This document shows positions 9,501 through 19,700 of a stretch of DNA of 42,726 nucleotides, piece by piece (positions within the stretch are counted from its first letter, which is position 1; each line of letters starts with the position of its first letter). Both the position numbers and the translations under genes were made by a program. Source of the stretch: an uncultured Bacteroidota bacterium. GTDB lineage: Bacteria > Bacteroidota > Bacteroidia > AKYH767-A > OLB10. The stretch lies in the NCBI GenBank assembly GCA_900696575.1, contig CAADHD010000013.1:1-42726 (forward strand), in the 5' to 3' direction. Under the pieces are notes generated by a model. The model was not told where the DNA came from, made no database searches, and saw only the letters and a list, made by a program, of their open reading frames with translations.

Positions 9501-10731
9501 TCATCAGGGAATACCCGGTGTCAATTACGTTTATCCTTCAGCCGACCTGAGCGTATTTATCAAGTATCAGCTAATACTAACCCAGGGAGAATTTAACCTT
9601 GATCCCGATAACAATCCTGCTACGCTTAATGGCAGAACCATCACTGTTGAAAGTGCATCTGCTGTTGCAGTAAGCCGTACCAACGGATATATAAAAAGCG
9701 AAACACGCGATGGTAGTGCAGCAATTCGCTGGTTTATGGGAAGTGCTACCGGTACCCGTACAATTCCTTTTGGATATGACCCATCTAACTATATTCCATT
9801 CAAGTTAACCACTTCCGGTGGAACCGTTGATACGGTTACAATGGCAACCTATCGTACTCCGGCTGCGGATAACCTGCCATTTCCGCCTACCGTACTTCAT
9901 GTTAACGATTTATCCGGTGTTGATAACAGTCTTCAAACTATTGACCGTTTCTGGCTGGTTAATGTAAAAGGGTCAGTAGCCTCGGTTAATTACGAATTTA
10001 CCTATGTGCCGGCTGAAGCTTCACTTCTTGCCGGTTCTCCCCGGGCTCAAAAATGGTTAATGCCAACTTCGCTTGGCTGGAGTTTTCCGTATCCGGGCAC
10101 TCAATCAAATATTGTAAATGGTGTAGTTGCCAATGGTATATCTAACAAATCCGGTTGGTGGACGCTTTCCTCCATCACAAGCCCGCTACCCGTTGAACTG
10201 CTGGCATTTGACGCAAAGTGCATAAACAATGAGGTGAATCTTGAATGGGCAGTCGCATCTGAAAAGGAGAATAGTCATTTTACCCTGCTCAAGAGTTATA
10301 ATGGAAAAGATTTCTTTAAGTTGGCTGATATAGATGGAAGAGGAAATTCATCTGCAGTAGCATTATATTCTTTCAGTTACAGAGAAGAAAGGCCAGGCTT
10401 ATGTTTTTATAAGCTATTACAAACTGATTTTAGCGGAGCATCCTCGAATTTAAAAACAATTGCTTTTAATGGATGTTTGCCGAATGATGTTTTTTCAGTA
10501 CAGGTTTTCGGTAGTCAAGCGTTGATTACGGTACCTGTTGAAGGGGATTATTCAATGATAATAAACGATGCTTCGGGCAGAATGATAGAAATTAAACAAC
10601 TCTTGAATCTGAGAAAGGGATTGAATACTTCCGGACTGAACTTGGATCGTTTCGCTGAAGGTATTTATTTTATTAGAGTTTCATCCACCGGAGGAAACAG
10701 CATAGTTTCAAAATTTTTTATTTTCCGATAA
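6505..10731 (+). CDS. Large T9SS type A surface protein with beta-repeat body
   Basis: ATG 6505 is chosen because it gives a standard signal peptide (MKKLIPSALLLLFIANSF...RAQ); ATG 6484 and TTG 6481 are in frame upstream. The product is about 1408 residues. From about residue 25 to 1000 it is an irregular array of short beta segments of the type TVNGNLNIS/GG, for example TVNGNFNISGG, LTVGGNMTFSG and LNINGGFTQTGG. These suggest a beta-helix or stacked-strand stalk. A later domain contains YIPFKLTTSGG and an immunoglobulin-like part. At about 1229 the Bacteroidota linker LPVELLAF opens a fibronectin-like domain, and the protein ends in a type A T9SS sorting domain (LNLDRFAEGIYFIRV..FFIFR). The protein is probably a cell-surface adhesin or matrix component; no catalytic motif was seen. 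Its last 14 bases overlap the stop region of the convergent gene. Confidence 0.85.
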   Translation: MKKLIPSALLLLFIANSFDVRAQISTSNGNGDWNNPATWLPVGVPPINNNVVIRASDSVWVNNPTQIVADITVNGILSVNNIASADLTFDGHLTINGKLYNNGYVEMVTPGKNFVMGAGSLYQHNPRNDLNTHLFFRGVENFAPTSTLVIMKWDDENIPLGATNRVTSDFGNVVLSYNSATVWEQRGRFGPPGNANRVKGSFTVTSGLISMDDGTSSPTTALTLQTVLITGTAQVVFQKGTNRNLTLITGSFTDNSTNPLPTVIMQNSYGALNWTVNGNLNISHPFIGIEGTSNENATGRLTVNGNFNISGGSFEYCTRVNALTEITVNGNTTISGPVTKVRFNDGNNLDMNFITNDFVVSNCNDIVLLGGNYGITLPGGTPTVTINNDFLLNGDCSVTILDSTASTRKTRVNVIRDLISSSPNANLKLANNQGAVTLRVGRHLTYTGGNYIGQANNNSTGIDSVIVVGNFTYNTPTASNYFRANYGVGNTFLEVNGNMTVINSGTANNQGISLIHIPTAMNMGTGQLNVTIGGTYLQNGGRFVGINRGAGALTFNCTAGLFDFNGGVFMGINNLDTISSGAATYNLLSIDYDGGLFIAHNGSTTTGPVLNVNITNNCKINYTAVTDQFRFVGLFLVQTSINILPLNLTVGGNMTFSGVNGSFTSSHSAGNETIAITGNLTVSAGTNHFNLFPNSGYQTNGHTVNMTVNGQVSISGGFTTLCAELGTLNATFNQNLTVSNGNFVLKSGFGSGTLNINGGFTQTGGSVELYKNSTFTNNLVVAMVVNADNDAVGDFSHTGGTISFSDNSNPSSGENLLSVKSPNFTIGGNGIITSAGAGSSLILGIIDFSRTGTTVFARGIGSSHNVTQARYIISAGTTVDVTTGNMQLASHNNNAVIDMLKINGSGVLWLRGSNQVYSNGTYTYCNIQTFNFSRIRIENPNGFYNGTNTAALNANNNLNFALATGNFVEYRGTANQIVTGLGVGVATLSQHKYGALEINHQGIPGVNYVYPSADLSVFIKYQLILTQGEFNLDPDNNPATLNGRTITVESASAVAVSRTNGYIKSETRDGSAAIRWFMGSATGTRTIPFGYDPSNYIPFKLTTSGGTVDTVTMATYRTPAADNLPFPPTVLHVNDLSGVDNSLQTIDRFWLVNVKGSVASVNYEFTYVPAEASLLAGSPRAQKWLMPTSLGWSFPYPGTQSNIVNGVVANGISNKSGWWTLSSITSPLPVELLAFDAKCINNEVNLEWAVASEKENSHFTLLKSYNGKDFFKLADIDGRGNSSAVALYSFSYREERPGLCFYKLLQTDFSGASSNLKTIAFNGCLPNDVFSVQVFGSQALITVPVEGDYSMIINDASGRMIEIKQLLNLRKGLNTSGLNLDRFAEGIYFIRVSSTGGNSIVSKFFIFR

Positions 10732-12196
10732 GGGAACTGTAAAAAAGTGTGCCGCCCTGCGGATAAGTAATTTTTATCAAGTTTTTTTCTTTTTCAAGTG
10801 AATCGGAAATCCGAGATTCATTTTTTTCGAGAAAGTATATATCAGCAGTGTTTAACGGAATATTAATGCGTTCAATAGTTATTCTGTTTTTCAACTCCTG
10901 ATTTTTTTCAATATAAAATTTTAATGGCAGTTCAAGCTCCAGACTCGAGAGCGAACTGTAAGGTTTTTCCTTATTGCTAAGGATAACTTTAGAAAGATCC
11001 CGGATCATCAATGGGGCATCAGCATCAGCTCGCCAATCATGAAATGTTTTTAGGTTATAGCTCGAGATAAAATGTATCATCATAAGAAAACCGGTCATGA
11101 CATAAGCAAGGTTTTGGAACAAGCTTGTTCTTTTTTCTGCCATCAGCGTTAAACTGATTATTGAAACTGCCAGTATGTACAGATAAAGAGCTGTCCTTTC
11201 AGCCGGCAGCGGAGTTGAAAAGAGAATGAATAAGATTCCGTGTGAAAAAATAATGCCTGATATGGTGAGCAATAAAACAATGGCAGTTTTGCCTTCCGCG
11301 GAAGTACTATAAAGCCGTATGTTTTTTAAAATTCTTATTATCAAAAAAAGGATTAGAGCCAGTATTGTTGCTGAAAGAGAATAAAGTAAAACTGAGTTGC
11401 CGGAATGATAAGCAGAGTTCACGATCACAGAAAGAAGCATGTCCTGCATAACTCCGTTTTTGCCTCCGAAAAGAAATGCATTGAAATTCTGTAACAGAAT
11501 AAAGTAGGCAACTCCGACAATCAGCGCGGATATAAATATCATATGTATGAATAAAGGTGTTCGCTTTAAGGAGTTGCGTAAAGCTGTTGTCCATTTCAGT
11601 TTTCCGTAACGGAGATCATTAACCATAGGTACTAATAAAAATACCGTCACATAGAGCAATGTAAAAGCGGGTAACAGCATAGCACCTGCAAGCATACCAG
11701 CCAATGCTGCTCCCAACATCCTGTTAAGCCATTTAGCCTCGCCCGAAAGATTATACCTGTAAATACAAACAACAGAAGTCAAAAGGCAGGCATGGGCAAT
11801 ACCGTAACCTCGTAAAAGACAAAAAAAATCAAACAAGTAAGGATTAAAGCTGAGAAGTGCAAATACGGAAAACGAGACAGTAAAATTCTTTGCGCGCAAT
11901 GCAAACCAGGAAGTAGCCGTAAGGTAAACACCAAAGAACAAAATACTTCCAAGCCGCAGGTTAATCTCATTTATTCCGAAAATCCTTGTGAATGTATAGC
12001 TCAACCAGGTATTAAGCAGGTGATTATTGGCGGCCATTCCTCCACCTGCTCCGGGATATAATTTTCCGGTACTGATAAATTCGATACAAGTAAAAGCTTC
12101 ATCCCAGGTAATGGGAGCCATGCTTGCTTTCAGAAATGAAAGCACTAATAGAATAGCACAGAATGCAGCTAATACTAGTCTTCGCCATTGATTCAT
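10718..12196 (-). CDS. Multi-pass membrane glycosyltransferase, GT-C (ArnT/PMT/GT39) type
   Basis: The 492-residue protein has a short N-terminus, a first hydrophobic helix (about 7-23) and a loop with D32/E33 in ITWDEAFT. GGMAANNHLLNTWLSY follows near residues 52-67. An acidic pair after TM1 and a polar 'HxPL/NNHLL' element are hallmarks of GT-C glycosyltransferases, which use lipid-linked sugars. Ten or so further hydrophobic helices follow up to about residue 390, then a soluble C-terminal region of about 100 residues. Acceptor and sugar are unknown. The start codon directly follows the U-run of a terminator hairpin, leaving no room for a ribosome-binding site. The alternative M26 would remove TM1, so M1 is preferred. 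The 3' end overlaps the convergent surface-protein gene by 14 bases. Confidence 0.75.
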   Translation of the reverse strand: MNQWRRLVLAAFCAILLVLSFLKASMAPITWDEAFTCIEFISTGKLYPGAGGGMAANNHLLNTWLSYTFTRIFGINEINLRLGSILFFGVYLTATSWFALRAKNFTVSFSVFALLSFNPYLFDFFCLLRGYGIAHACLLTSVVCIYRYNLSGEAKWLNRMLGAALAGMLAGAMLLPAFTLLYVTVFLLVPMVNDLRYGKLKWTTALRNSLKRTPLFIHMIFISALIVGVAYFILLQNFNAFLFGGKNGVMQDMLLSVIVNSAYHSGNSVLLYSLSATILALILFLIIRILKNIRLYSTSAEGKTAIVLLLTISGIIFSHGILFILFSTPLPAERTALYLYILAVSIISLTLMAEKRTSLFQNLAYVMTGFLMMIHFISSYNLKTFHDWRADADAPLMIRDLSKVILSNKEKPYSSLSSLELELPLKFYIEKNQELKNRITIERINIPLNTADIYFLEKNESRISDSLEKEKNLIKITYPQGGTLFYSSLIGK

Positions 12197-12228
12197 AAAA
12201 AAAGCCGGAACAGATTTTTGTTCCGGCT
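12197..12228 (-). terminator. Intrinsic terminator after the Omp28-like gene
   Basis: On the minus strand, a 9-bp stem AGCCGGAAC/GTTCCGGCT (12220-12228 with 12203-12211) with an 8-nt loop is followed by a run of Ts (12202-12197). It lies 21 bases after the stop of the Omp28-like gene. The T-run ends at the base next to the ATG of the glycosyltransferase. Confidence 0.8.
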
Positions 12229-12249
12229 AATATATCCAGAATGAGAATT

Positions 12250-13119
12250 TTAATTCCAGCTAACGGTTTGTCCAAGTTTTACCTGTTGAACATTCAGTAT
12301 TTCATGGGTGGTCGAAGATGCCCCCGTTTTATTGATGAAAGCAACTACATAGGAATTACTTGTATTTATACCACTCAATGAAATGGAATAGCTTTTTGCG
12401 AAAATGCTATTTTTAATTGTAGAGGAAGCCGGAATGGCCTCTCCGCCATTGGGGGTAACAGATTTTCTTACCACTCGGTTATGTACATAACTATTGATAG
12501 GGTTACCCTGATTGTAAAACGGGCTTCCGGTAATGGTGTTAAATCCATTTGCCTGGCTGTAACCTGTTCCTGTCCCGGTGATGTTATCTTCAACTAAGTA
12601 AACATTTAATGTAAGTCCGGATGAAAAGTCTTCAATAAAGCCAGCTTTTATATCCAGGTTTGCATTGCTTCCGGATATGGATGAGGAAATAGACAATCCG
12701 CATTTGGCCGTTCTGCTTAGTGCTGCCGTAGTATTGCTTAACCATTGATTGGAATTCAGTACAACATTTCCAAGCGATGGTATTCTGCTTACCATACCTG
12801 AGGGAATTCCGGTTCCGAACGTACTGAAGTACCAGGTATAAGCCGGTATCGCCATGCTGTCGTTGTTATGAATAGTAATACTGATTACTTTACCTGAATA
12901 GGTACTCACTATCTGATCTCGTTTGTAATCGGCATCAGGGCAAGTACTGCACCAGGTACCGGTGAATGTTTCAAGCAATACACGTTGTACAAATGAAGTT
13001 GGTAAGTCATTTCCTGCCGGCAGAGGCGGAGTGTTATCAGCAGGAGTAATAGCATCGTTTTTTTTACTGCATGCCTGTAAAACAAACAGTGCAAGCGTCA
13101 GAAATACAATTCTCTTCAT
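12250..13119 (-). CDS. Omp28-like outer-membrane lipoprotein with thioredoxin-like CxxC
   Basis: The 289-residue protein starts with a lipoprotein signal (MKRIVFLTLALFVLQACSKK; lipid-modified C17), then a proline-rich linker. From about residue 45 it has LLETFTGTWCSTCPDAD, a thioredoxin-like active-site region with C57 and C60 followed by proline. The next part (HNNDSMAIPAYTWYF) and the beta-rich C-terminal half (about 150-289) resemble Bacteroidota Omp28 family outer-membrane proteins. The CxxC suggests thiol-disulfide exchange at the cell envelope, but activity is not established for this family. The neighbouring giant protein is unusually cysteine-rich, which makes an envelope redox role attractive but speculative. 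The gene has its own terminator, and no clear promoter was seen. Confidence 0.75.
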   Translation of the reverse strand: MKRIVFLTLALFVLQACSKKNDAITPADNTPPLPAGNDLPTSFVQRVLLETFTGTWCSTCPDADYKRDQIVSTYSGKVISITIHNNDSMAIPAYTWYFSTFGTGIPSGMVSRIPSLGNVVLNSNQWLSNTTAALSRTAKCGLSISSSISGSNANLDIKAGFIEDFSSGLTLNVYLVEDNITGTGTGYSQANGFNTITGSPFYNQGNPINSYVHNRVVRKSVTPNGGEAIPASSTIKNSIFAKSYSISLSGINTSNSYVVAFINKTGASSTTHEILNVQQVKLGQTVSWN

Positions 13120-13237
13120 GGTAGATTTTTTTTTAGTTTACGATTAAAATAAATGCAGGTTGCATGTTAAAACTATGACTGATATTTTTCTAAAATAGCT
13201 TAACTACCCTTAATCTTGCATGGAATAAATTAAAAAA

Positions 13238-13693
13238 ATGAGTTATCCATTCAATGTCCGTGTTTACGGAATTGTCATTCATGAAAGGAAGGTGTTGGTA
13301 GCTGATGAGTTTTTTCACGATACATTTATTACCAAATTTCCTGGCGGAGGATTGCAGTTTGGAGAAGGAACAATAGACTGTTTGATTCGCGAGTTTAAAG
13401 AAGAATTGGGGATTAAAGCTCAGGTTATACAGCATTTTTACACTACTGATTTTTTTCTGCCATCCGCTTTTGATCAATCGAAACAAATTATCAGTGTTTA
13501 TTATTCTGTTACTGCCTTGAATCTGTCTTCTATCGTTGTTTCCAGTAGTAAACCGGAAATACGAAAGTTGACCAATGGTTTTTGTTCTTTCAGATGGCTG
13601 CCGCTTGATCAACTCTCTGAAGATGAGTTTACTTTTACTGCTGATAGAAAAGTTGCCGCTTTATTGCTCGAATCGTTAAAGAGGCAGCATTAG
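13238..13693 (+). CDS. Nudix hydrolase
   Basis: Nudix enzymes hydrolyse nucleoside diphosphates linked to another moiety, using Mg2+ bound by the Nudix box. The 151-residue protein has a perfect box GX5EX7REUXEEXGU at residues 37-59 (G37, E43, R51-E52, E55-E56, G58). The flanking strands (RVYGIVIHERKVLVADEFF at the start; a WLPLDQL element near the C-terminus) fit the fold. It is a small single-domain member whose substrate (oxidised nucleotide, sugar nucleotide, dinucleotide) cannot be told. ATG 13238 follows an A-rich leader, and a weak -7 match (TAATCTTG, 13211-13218) lies upstream. It is convergent with the giant PKD gene, with 28 bases between stops and no obvious terminator. Confidence 0.88.
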   Translation: MSYPFNVRVYGIVIHERKVLVADEFFHDTFITKFPGGGLQFGEGTIDCLIREFKEELGIKAQVIQHFYTTDFFLPSAFDQSKQIISVYYSVTALNLSSIVVSSSKPEIRKLTNGFCSFRWLPLDQLSEDEFTFTADRKVAALLLESLKRQH

Positions 13694-13721
13694 AACAAAC
13701 TTTCCGGAGAATGTTAATTAC

Positions 13722-16700
13722 TTATCTCACCAAACTTACCCTTCCAACATAACGATGCTCTTTGTAAAAGACATCGGTTACAACGGCCTCGTACACATAG
13801 ACATCTTCTTTGGCTTGATCACGGCTGTTTTGTACCGATCCATCCCATGGATAAGAAATACAATCTTCTGTGAAATAAATTTTATCTCCCCATCGGTTCC
13901 AGATGTTCATTTTAACATCGCGGATGTTGATGCCTTTTACTAAGAATACATCGTTTGTTCCATCGCCATTGGGTGAAAAAGCATTGGGAATAAAAACAGT
14001 GGTGATTGGTTCTATGTAAATCCATTTGCTGATAGTGTCGGTACAGCCGAAATCATTCATTACAAAAAGCAGCACATGGTACCAGCCTGTATCCTTATAG
14101 GTATGCGTAGGAGTAACTTGTCCGGAAGTATGGCCATCTCCAAATTGCCATTGATAATAATTGGCTCCCTGCGAAAGATTATGGAATGTAATCACCGGAT
14201 TCAGGATGTTTGTTTTTGGAGGCGAAGGCATAAAATCAGCCACCGGTTTGGGATGCACTGTAACCGCATTGGGAATGGTTACTGTATGAGTACAACCATT
14301 GTTGGAAGTAACGGTTAGCGATACATTATAATTACCTGAGTGCATATAAATATGAACAGGATTCTGAACGGAATCATATCCGCCATCACCGAAATTCCAT
14401 TGCCATGCCACAATGTTTCCTGATTGAATAAACGAGCTGTCGGTAAAGTAAACAGGCAACGGGCCACATCCGATGTTGTTTACAGCAGAGAAATGTGAAA
14501 CCGGATTGGGATAGATAGTAATGTTCATACTGGCAGTATCGCTGCAACCCATGTCAGATAAGGCTATGAGTGTTACCGTGTATGTTCCCGGAGTGTTAAA
14601 TGATATGGAAGGATGAATGGCAGCAGAGGTTTGTCCGTTGCCAAAATTCCATAAATAAGAAACAATGCTTCCGGAACTGATAGTGGACTGATTGATAAAC
14701 TGCACATTGTTGCCTGCACAGGCATTGGCAGCATTAAAATCTGCATCAGGCTGCGGGTTTACCACCACAGGAACAGTAACCATGGTTTTGCAGCCGAAGT
14801 TATTGGTCAGTTCCAGTGAAACATTGTATGTTCCAGCGGATGTGTAGTAGTGCGAAGGCTGAATCTGAGAAGATGTATTACCATCTCCGAAATTCCAGTT
14901 GAAGGTATTTCCTGAAGTGTTGGATGGGTCATTACCGTTCACCAGCAAAACAGGATCAGTAATACAACCTGCTGTTACAAGGATAGAAGGCTCAGGAGCA
15001 GGGAAGATGCGGATGGAATCGCTTAAAGTGTTTGAGCATCCGTTGAGCGAAGTTACGCTAAGTGTAATGTTATAAGTGCCGGGCAATGTATATTGATGTA
15101 CAGGATGCTGAGCTTGCGAAGTAGTGCTGTCACCAAGATTCCATGACCATTGGGTTACAGGAGAACTATTAGGCACTGAAGAAAGATCAGTGAATAATAC
15201 CTGGGTGTTAATACATGCATCGGGCGCAGTGAAATTTACAATTGGTAAAGGATATACTTCTACCGGAAGTGTAATTGTGTTTACACAACCGTTAGCTGAA
15301 GTGGCAGTAAGCGAAACCTGAAATGTACCATAAGTGCTGTAGGTGTAAACAGGGTTCTGATCAGTTGATGTATTGCCGTCACCGAAATTCCACAGGCAGC
15401 TAACAGTACCTCCGCCTGAAAGAGTACTTTGATTGAAAAAAGCGGTTGGCATGCCAAGACAAACATTTCCTGTGCTGAAATTAGCAACAGGAATTGCAAA
15501 AGAATTTACGGTTTGAGTAACAGACTGCGTACATCCCTGAGCAGAAGTAACCGTAAGTGTAACAGGATAAGAGCCGGACGAGCCGAAAGTATGTGAAGGA
15601 TTCTGAGAAGAGGAAGTATTACCATCACCAAAGTTCCATGACCATGAAGTGATGGTGCTTCCGGCAACGGTTGATGTATCAGTAAATACAGATTGGCCAT
15701 TTAAACAGGCATTCGTAAAACTGAATCCGGCCAAAGGCAAGGAGTAAACGGTTATTGATTGAAAGGCACTATCCATACAACCCTTATCGCTTACTGCTAC
15801 CAGCATTACATTATAACTTCCTGAATTGGAATAAATGTGGGAAGGATTCTGAATTCCGGCAAAGGTGCTATCGCCAAATTCCCAATACCAGTTTTGAATG
15901 CTACCTGAGTTGATGCTGGCATTGCCTGTGAATTGAGATGGGGAAGTATGGCAAACAGGCTGTGTGGTAATAGAGGCATCAGGTAACGGGTTTACACGAA
16001 CAGGCATGGAAAGGGTGTCGTTACAGCCTTTATCAGAAGTAACAACAAGTGTTACGTTAAATAAACCGTCAGTTAAATAGGTATGTGATGGATTCTGAAT
16101 TGATGCATTACCACCATCGCCAAATGTCCACTCCCAACCATCAATGCTGCCGGGTGTAATGGTAGACAGGTCAGTAAAATCCGTCATTGAGCCACGACAA
16201 ACTTCGGTGGCTGAGAAGTCAGCGACAGGTCGCGGATTAATATCAACCGGAGCAATTATTGTGTCCGAGCACCCTTGGTTTGATGTTACAATTAATGTTA
16301 CAATATAATTTCCTGCTGCATTGTATTGATGCATTGGGTTTAAGCCGATCCCTGATGAGCCATCACCAAAATCCCAGTTCCAGCCTGTAATGTTTCCATT
16401 ATTTACCGCTGAAAAATCCTGGAATTGAGTAATTTCCCCGAAGCAAACGGTATTGCTTACGAATAAGGCATCAGGCTTTGGATAGATTGTGATGTTTTGA
16501 GAGATTGAAGCAGAACATCCGTTTCCACTGACAGCCGTAAGTGTTACTGTATAGCTTCCTTGAATAAATTGATTTGATGGTTGTTGCGCTGTTGATGAAT
16601 TGCCATCTCCGAAATCCCAAAACCATGAGTTAATAGTACCGCTCGAAATGGTGGTATTGTTGGTTAATAATGTTGGCGTGTTTTCACAATTTGGCGAAGC

Positions 16701-19700
16701 TGAAAAGCTGACCAGCGGCAAAGGATGAACGGTAACATTAGCATTGTAAACTGCAGAGCAACCTGATCCATCAGTAACTGTTACGGTGTATGTTCCTGCT
16801 GTATTCACAATGATGCTTTGCGTAGTGGCTCCGGTTGACCATTGATAAATCGATCCAGGATTACCGGCATTGAGTACAGTGGAACCTCCATCGCAAAAGA
16901 CAGCCGGAGTAAGATTTCCCGCCAAACCTGTTCCACCTACTGTTATGTTGGCGCTTCCTGATGACTGACAACCAAAATTGTTTGTAACTATTACGGAGTA
17001 GAAACCTGAAGTACCTACTGTAATAGTTTGAGTTGTTTCGCCACCTGGCGACCATAAATAAGTGGAACCTGCATTTCCTGCATCCAGGGTAACGGTATTA
17101 CCGGAACAGATAAATGCTGATTGAAGACTTACAAGGGGTGATGGATTTACAGTAACACTGACAGTATCCCAATTCTGGCAACCGTTGGAATCTGTAACAA
17201 GTACAGTAAAACTGGAGTTGGCTAACGGATTTACGTAGATAGTTGCAGAGGTGCTGCCGGAAGGGCTCCACAAATAAGATGTTCCTCCTGTTGCAGATAA
17301 CGTGGCAGTAGCACCACTGCATAAAGTTACATCAGGTCCGGCATTAGCTGAAGGAAGCGGATTAACGGTAACAACAACTGTATCGTTGTTAATACAACCG
17401 GCAGCACTTGTGGCAGTTACAATATAACTTGTCGTAGTGGTTGGGTTAACTGCAATCGAAGCTGTTGTAGCTCCTCCCGGATTCCACAAATAGGTTGTTC
17501 CGCCTGTTGCCGTAATGTTTGTTGAGGCGCCTATGCAAATGTTTTTATCTGCACCTGCATTAACAACAGGAAGCGGAAGGACATTGACATTCACAGTATC
17601 TTGATTTGCACAACCATTGCTGTCAGTTACTAAAACCACATAGGAAGTATTAACTAAAGGAAATACAGTTATTGATGCTGCCGTTTGTCCGCCCGGTGTC
17701 CATGAATAGATATATCCTCCCTGTGCATTCAGCGTTGCAGAAGTTCCAAGACAAACAGACTGATCAGGCCCGGCATTGGCTGCCGGTAATGAATTTACAG
17801 TTACCGGTTGTTGAATGGAAGCTGTACAGCCGTTAGAAGAAGTGGCAATCAGGGTTACTGTATATGTTCCGGCATTGTTGTAAAGATGAGAAGGATTTTG
17901 GGCTGCAGAAGTAGTGGCATCTCCAAAGCTCCATTGCCATGATGAAATAACGCCACCGGGAACTGTGGATGTAGAAGTGAAAGTTGTTGGATTGCCAACA
18001 CAAACCGGAAGAGCATTAAACGAAGGCTGAGGCAATGGATAAATGGTTATAGGTTTGGTAATGGTATCGCGGCAACCGCCATCAGTAGTAACAATTAAAG
18101 TGATGTTGTAAATGCCGGGAGATGAATAAATATTCGTGGGATTCTGAAGTGTTGAGATGTTTCCATCTCCGAAATTATAATTCCATCCTGTAACATTTCC
18201 GACACTCACAGTAGATGTATTAGTAAGGCTCACTGCTGTTCCGGTACAGGCATTGTTCAGATTAAAATTAGCTTCAGGCAAGGGAAATACTGTGAATGAC
18301 TTGGTAATGGAGCTTACACATCCCTGATTCGATGTAACAGTGAAGGTAACAGAGTAAGTGCCTGGTGTTGCATAAATATGAATCGGATTTTGTTGCTGAG
18401 AAACATTGCCATCGCCAAAATCCCATTGCCAACTAACAATAGTGCCACTGTTGATGGTAGAGATATCCATAAAAAACATGCTGTCGCCTATACAAACATC
18501 ATTGGGTATAAACTGAGCCTGTGGCAATGGAAATACATTTACAGTTGTGGAAACTGTTCCACTGCAGCCATTGCCATCGGTTATAGTTACACTGTAAGTT
18601 CCGGTATTGTAAACGGTGATAGTCTGTGTAGTGGCACCGGTTGACCAAACATAGGCAGATCCGGAGTTTCCGGCATTCAAAGTAGCACTGTCGCCCTGAC
18701 AAAACTGTGCATTGGTTAAACTATTGGTAATTGTTCCGCCAACACTGATTACGGCTGATGAGGATGCCGTACATCCCTGGGGAGTTGTAACGGTTACAGT
18801 ATAAGTTCCTGCACTCGATACTGAAATGGTTTGTGTTGTTGATCCGTTTGACCATACATACGTTGATCCGGGATTGCCGGGATCAAGAGTTATACTCTGC
18901 CCGGAACATACAAATGCATTCTGCAAGCTGACAACCGGCAATGGATTTACAGTTACATTCACAAATCCTGTCCCTGTACAACCGTTGATATCCGTTACGT
19001 TTACGGCATAAGTTGTAGAAGTTGATGGAGTAACGGTAATGGTTCCTGTGGTATTTCCCGATGGATTCCAATAGTATGACACACCTCCGGTAGCGGTAAG
19101 ATTGACACTCTGGCCTATGCATATTGATTGATCGGGGCTTACTGTCGGTACCGGTAATGGATTTACCGTAACAATTACCTGAGCAGTAGCCGTACAGCCA
19201 TTAGCATCGGTTACTGTAACGGTATAAGTTGTATTAGTTGGCGGGCTTACAGATATCACATCTGTTGTTGCGCCTGTATTCCATTGATAAGTTACTCCAC
19301 CCGATCCAACCAAGGTTACTGATCCTCCCAAACAAACACTTTGCGGGTTGCCGGCATTTGCCGTTGGTGGAGGATTAACAATTACTGTATGAGTTACCGT
19401 GCTGACGCAACCGTTCAAACTGGTAACCGTCAATGTAACATCAAAACTGCCCGGTGTGTTATAGGTAACGGATGGATTGGGAGAAGTGGAAGTTTGACCA
19501 TTGCCAAAATTCCAGTTATAAGTTGTTCCGCCTGTAGATGTGTTGTTGAAAGTAATGGTTCCTCCCTGACATGTTCCTAATGGACTGAAGTTAAATGCAG
19601 CCACCGGCAGCGGATAAACTGTTACAGGCAAGGAGAAATTATTTATACAACCATTAGGTGAAGTTGCGACAAGAGTAATAGTGTAAGTGCCCGTGTCGCT

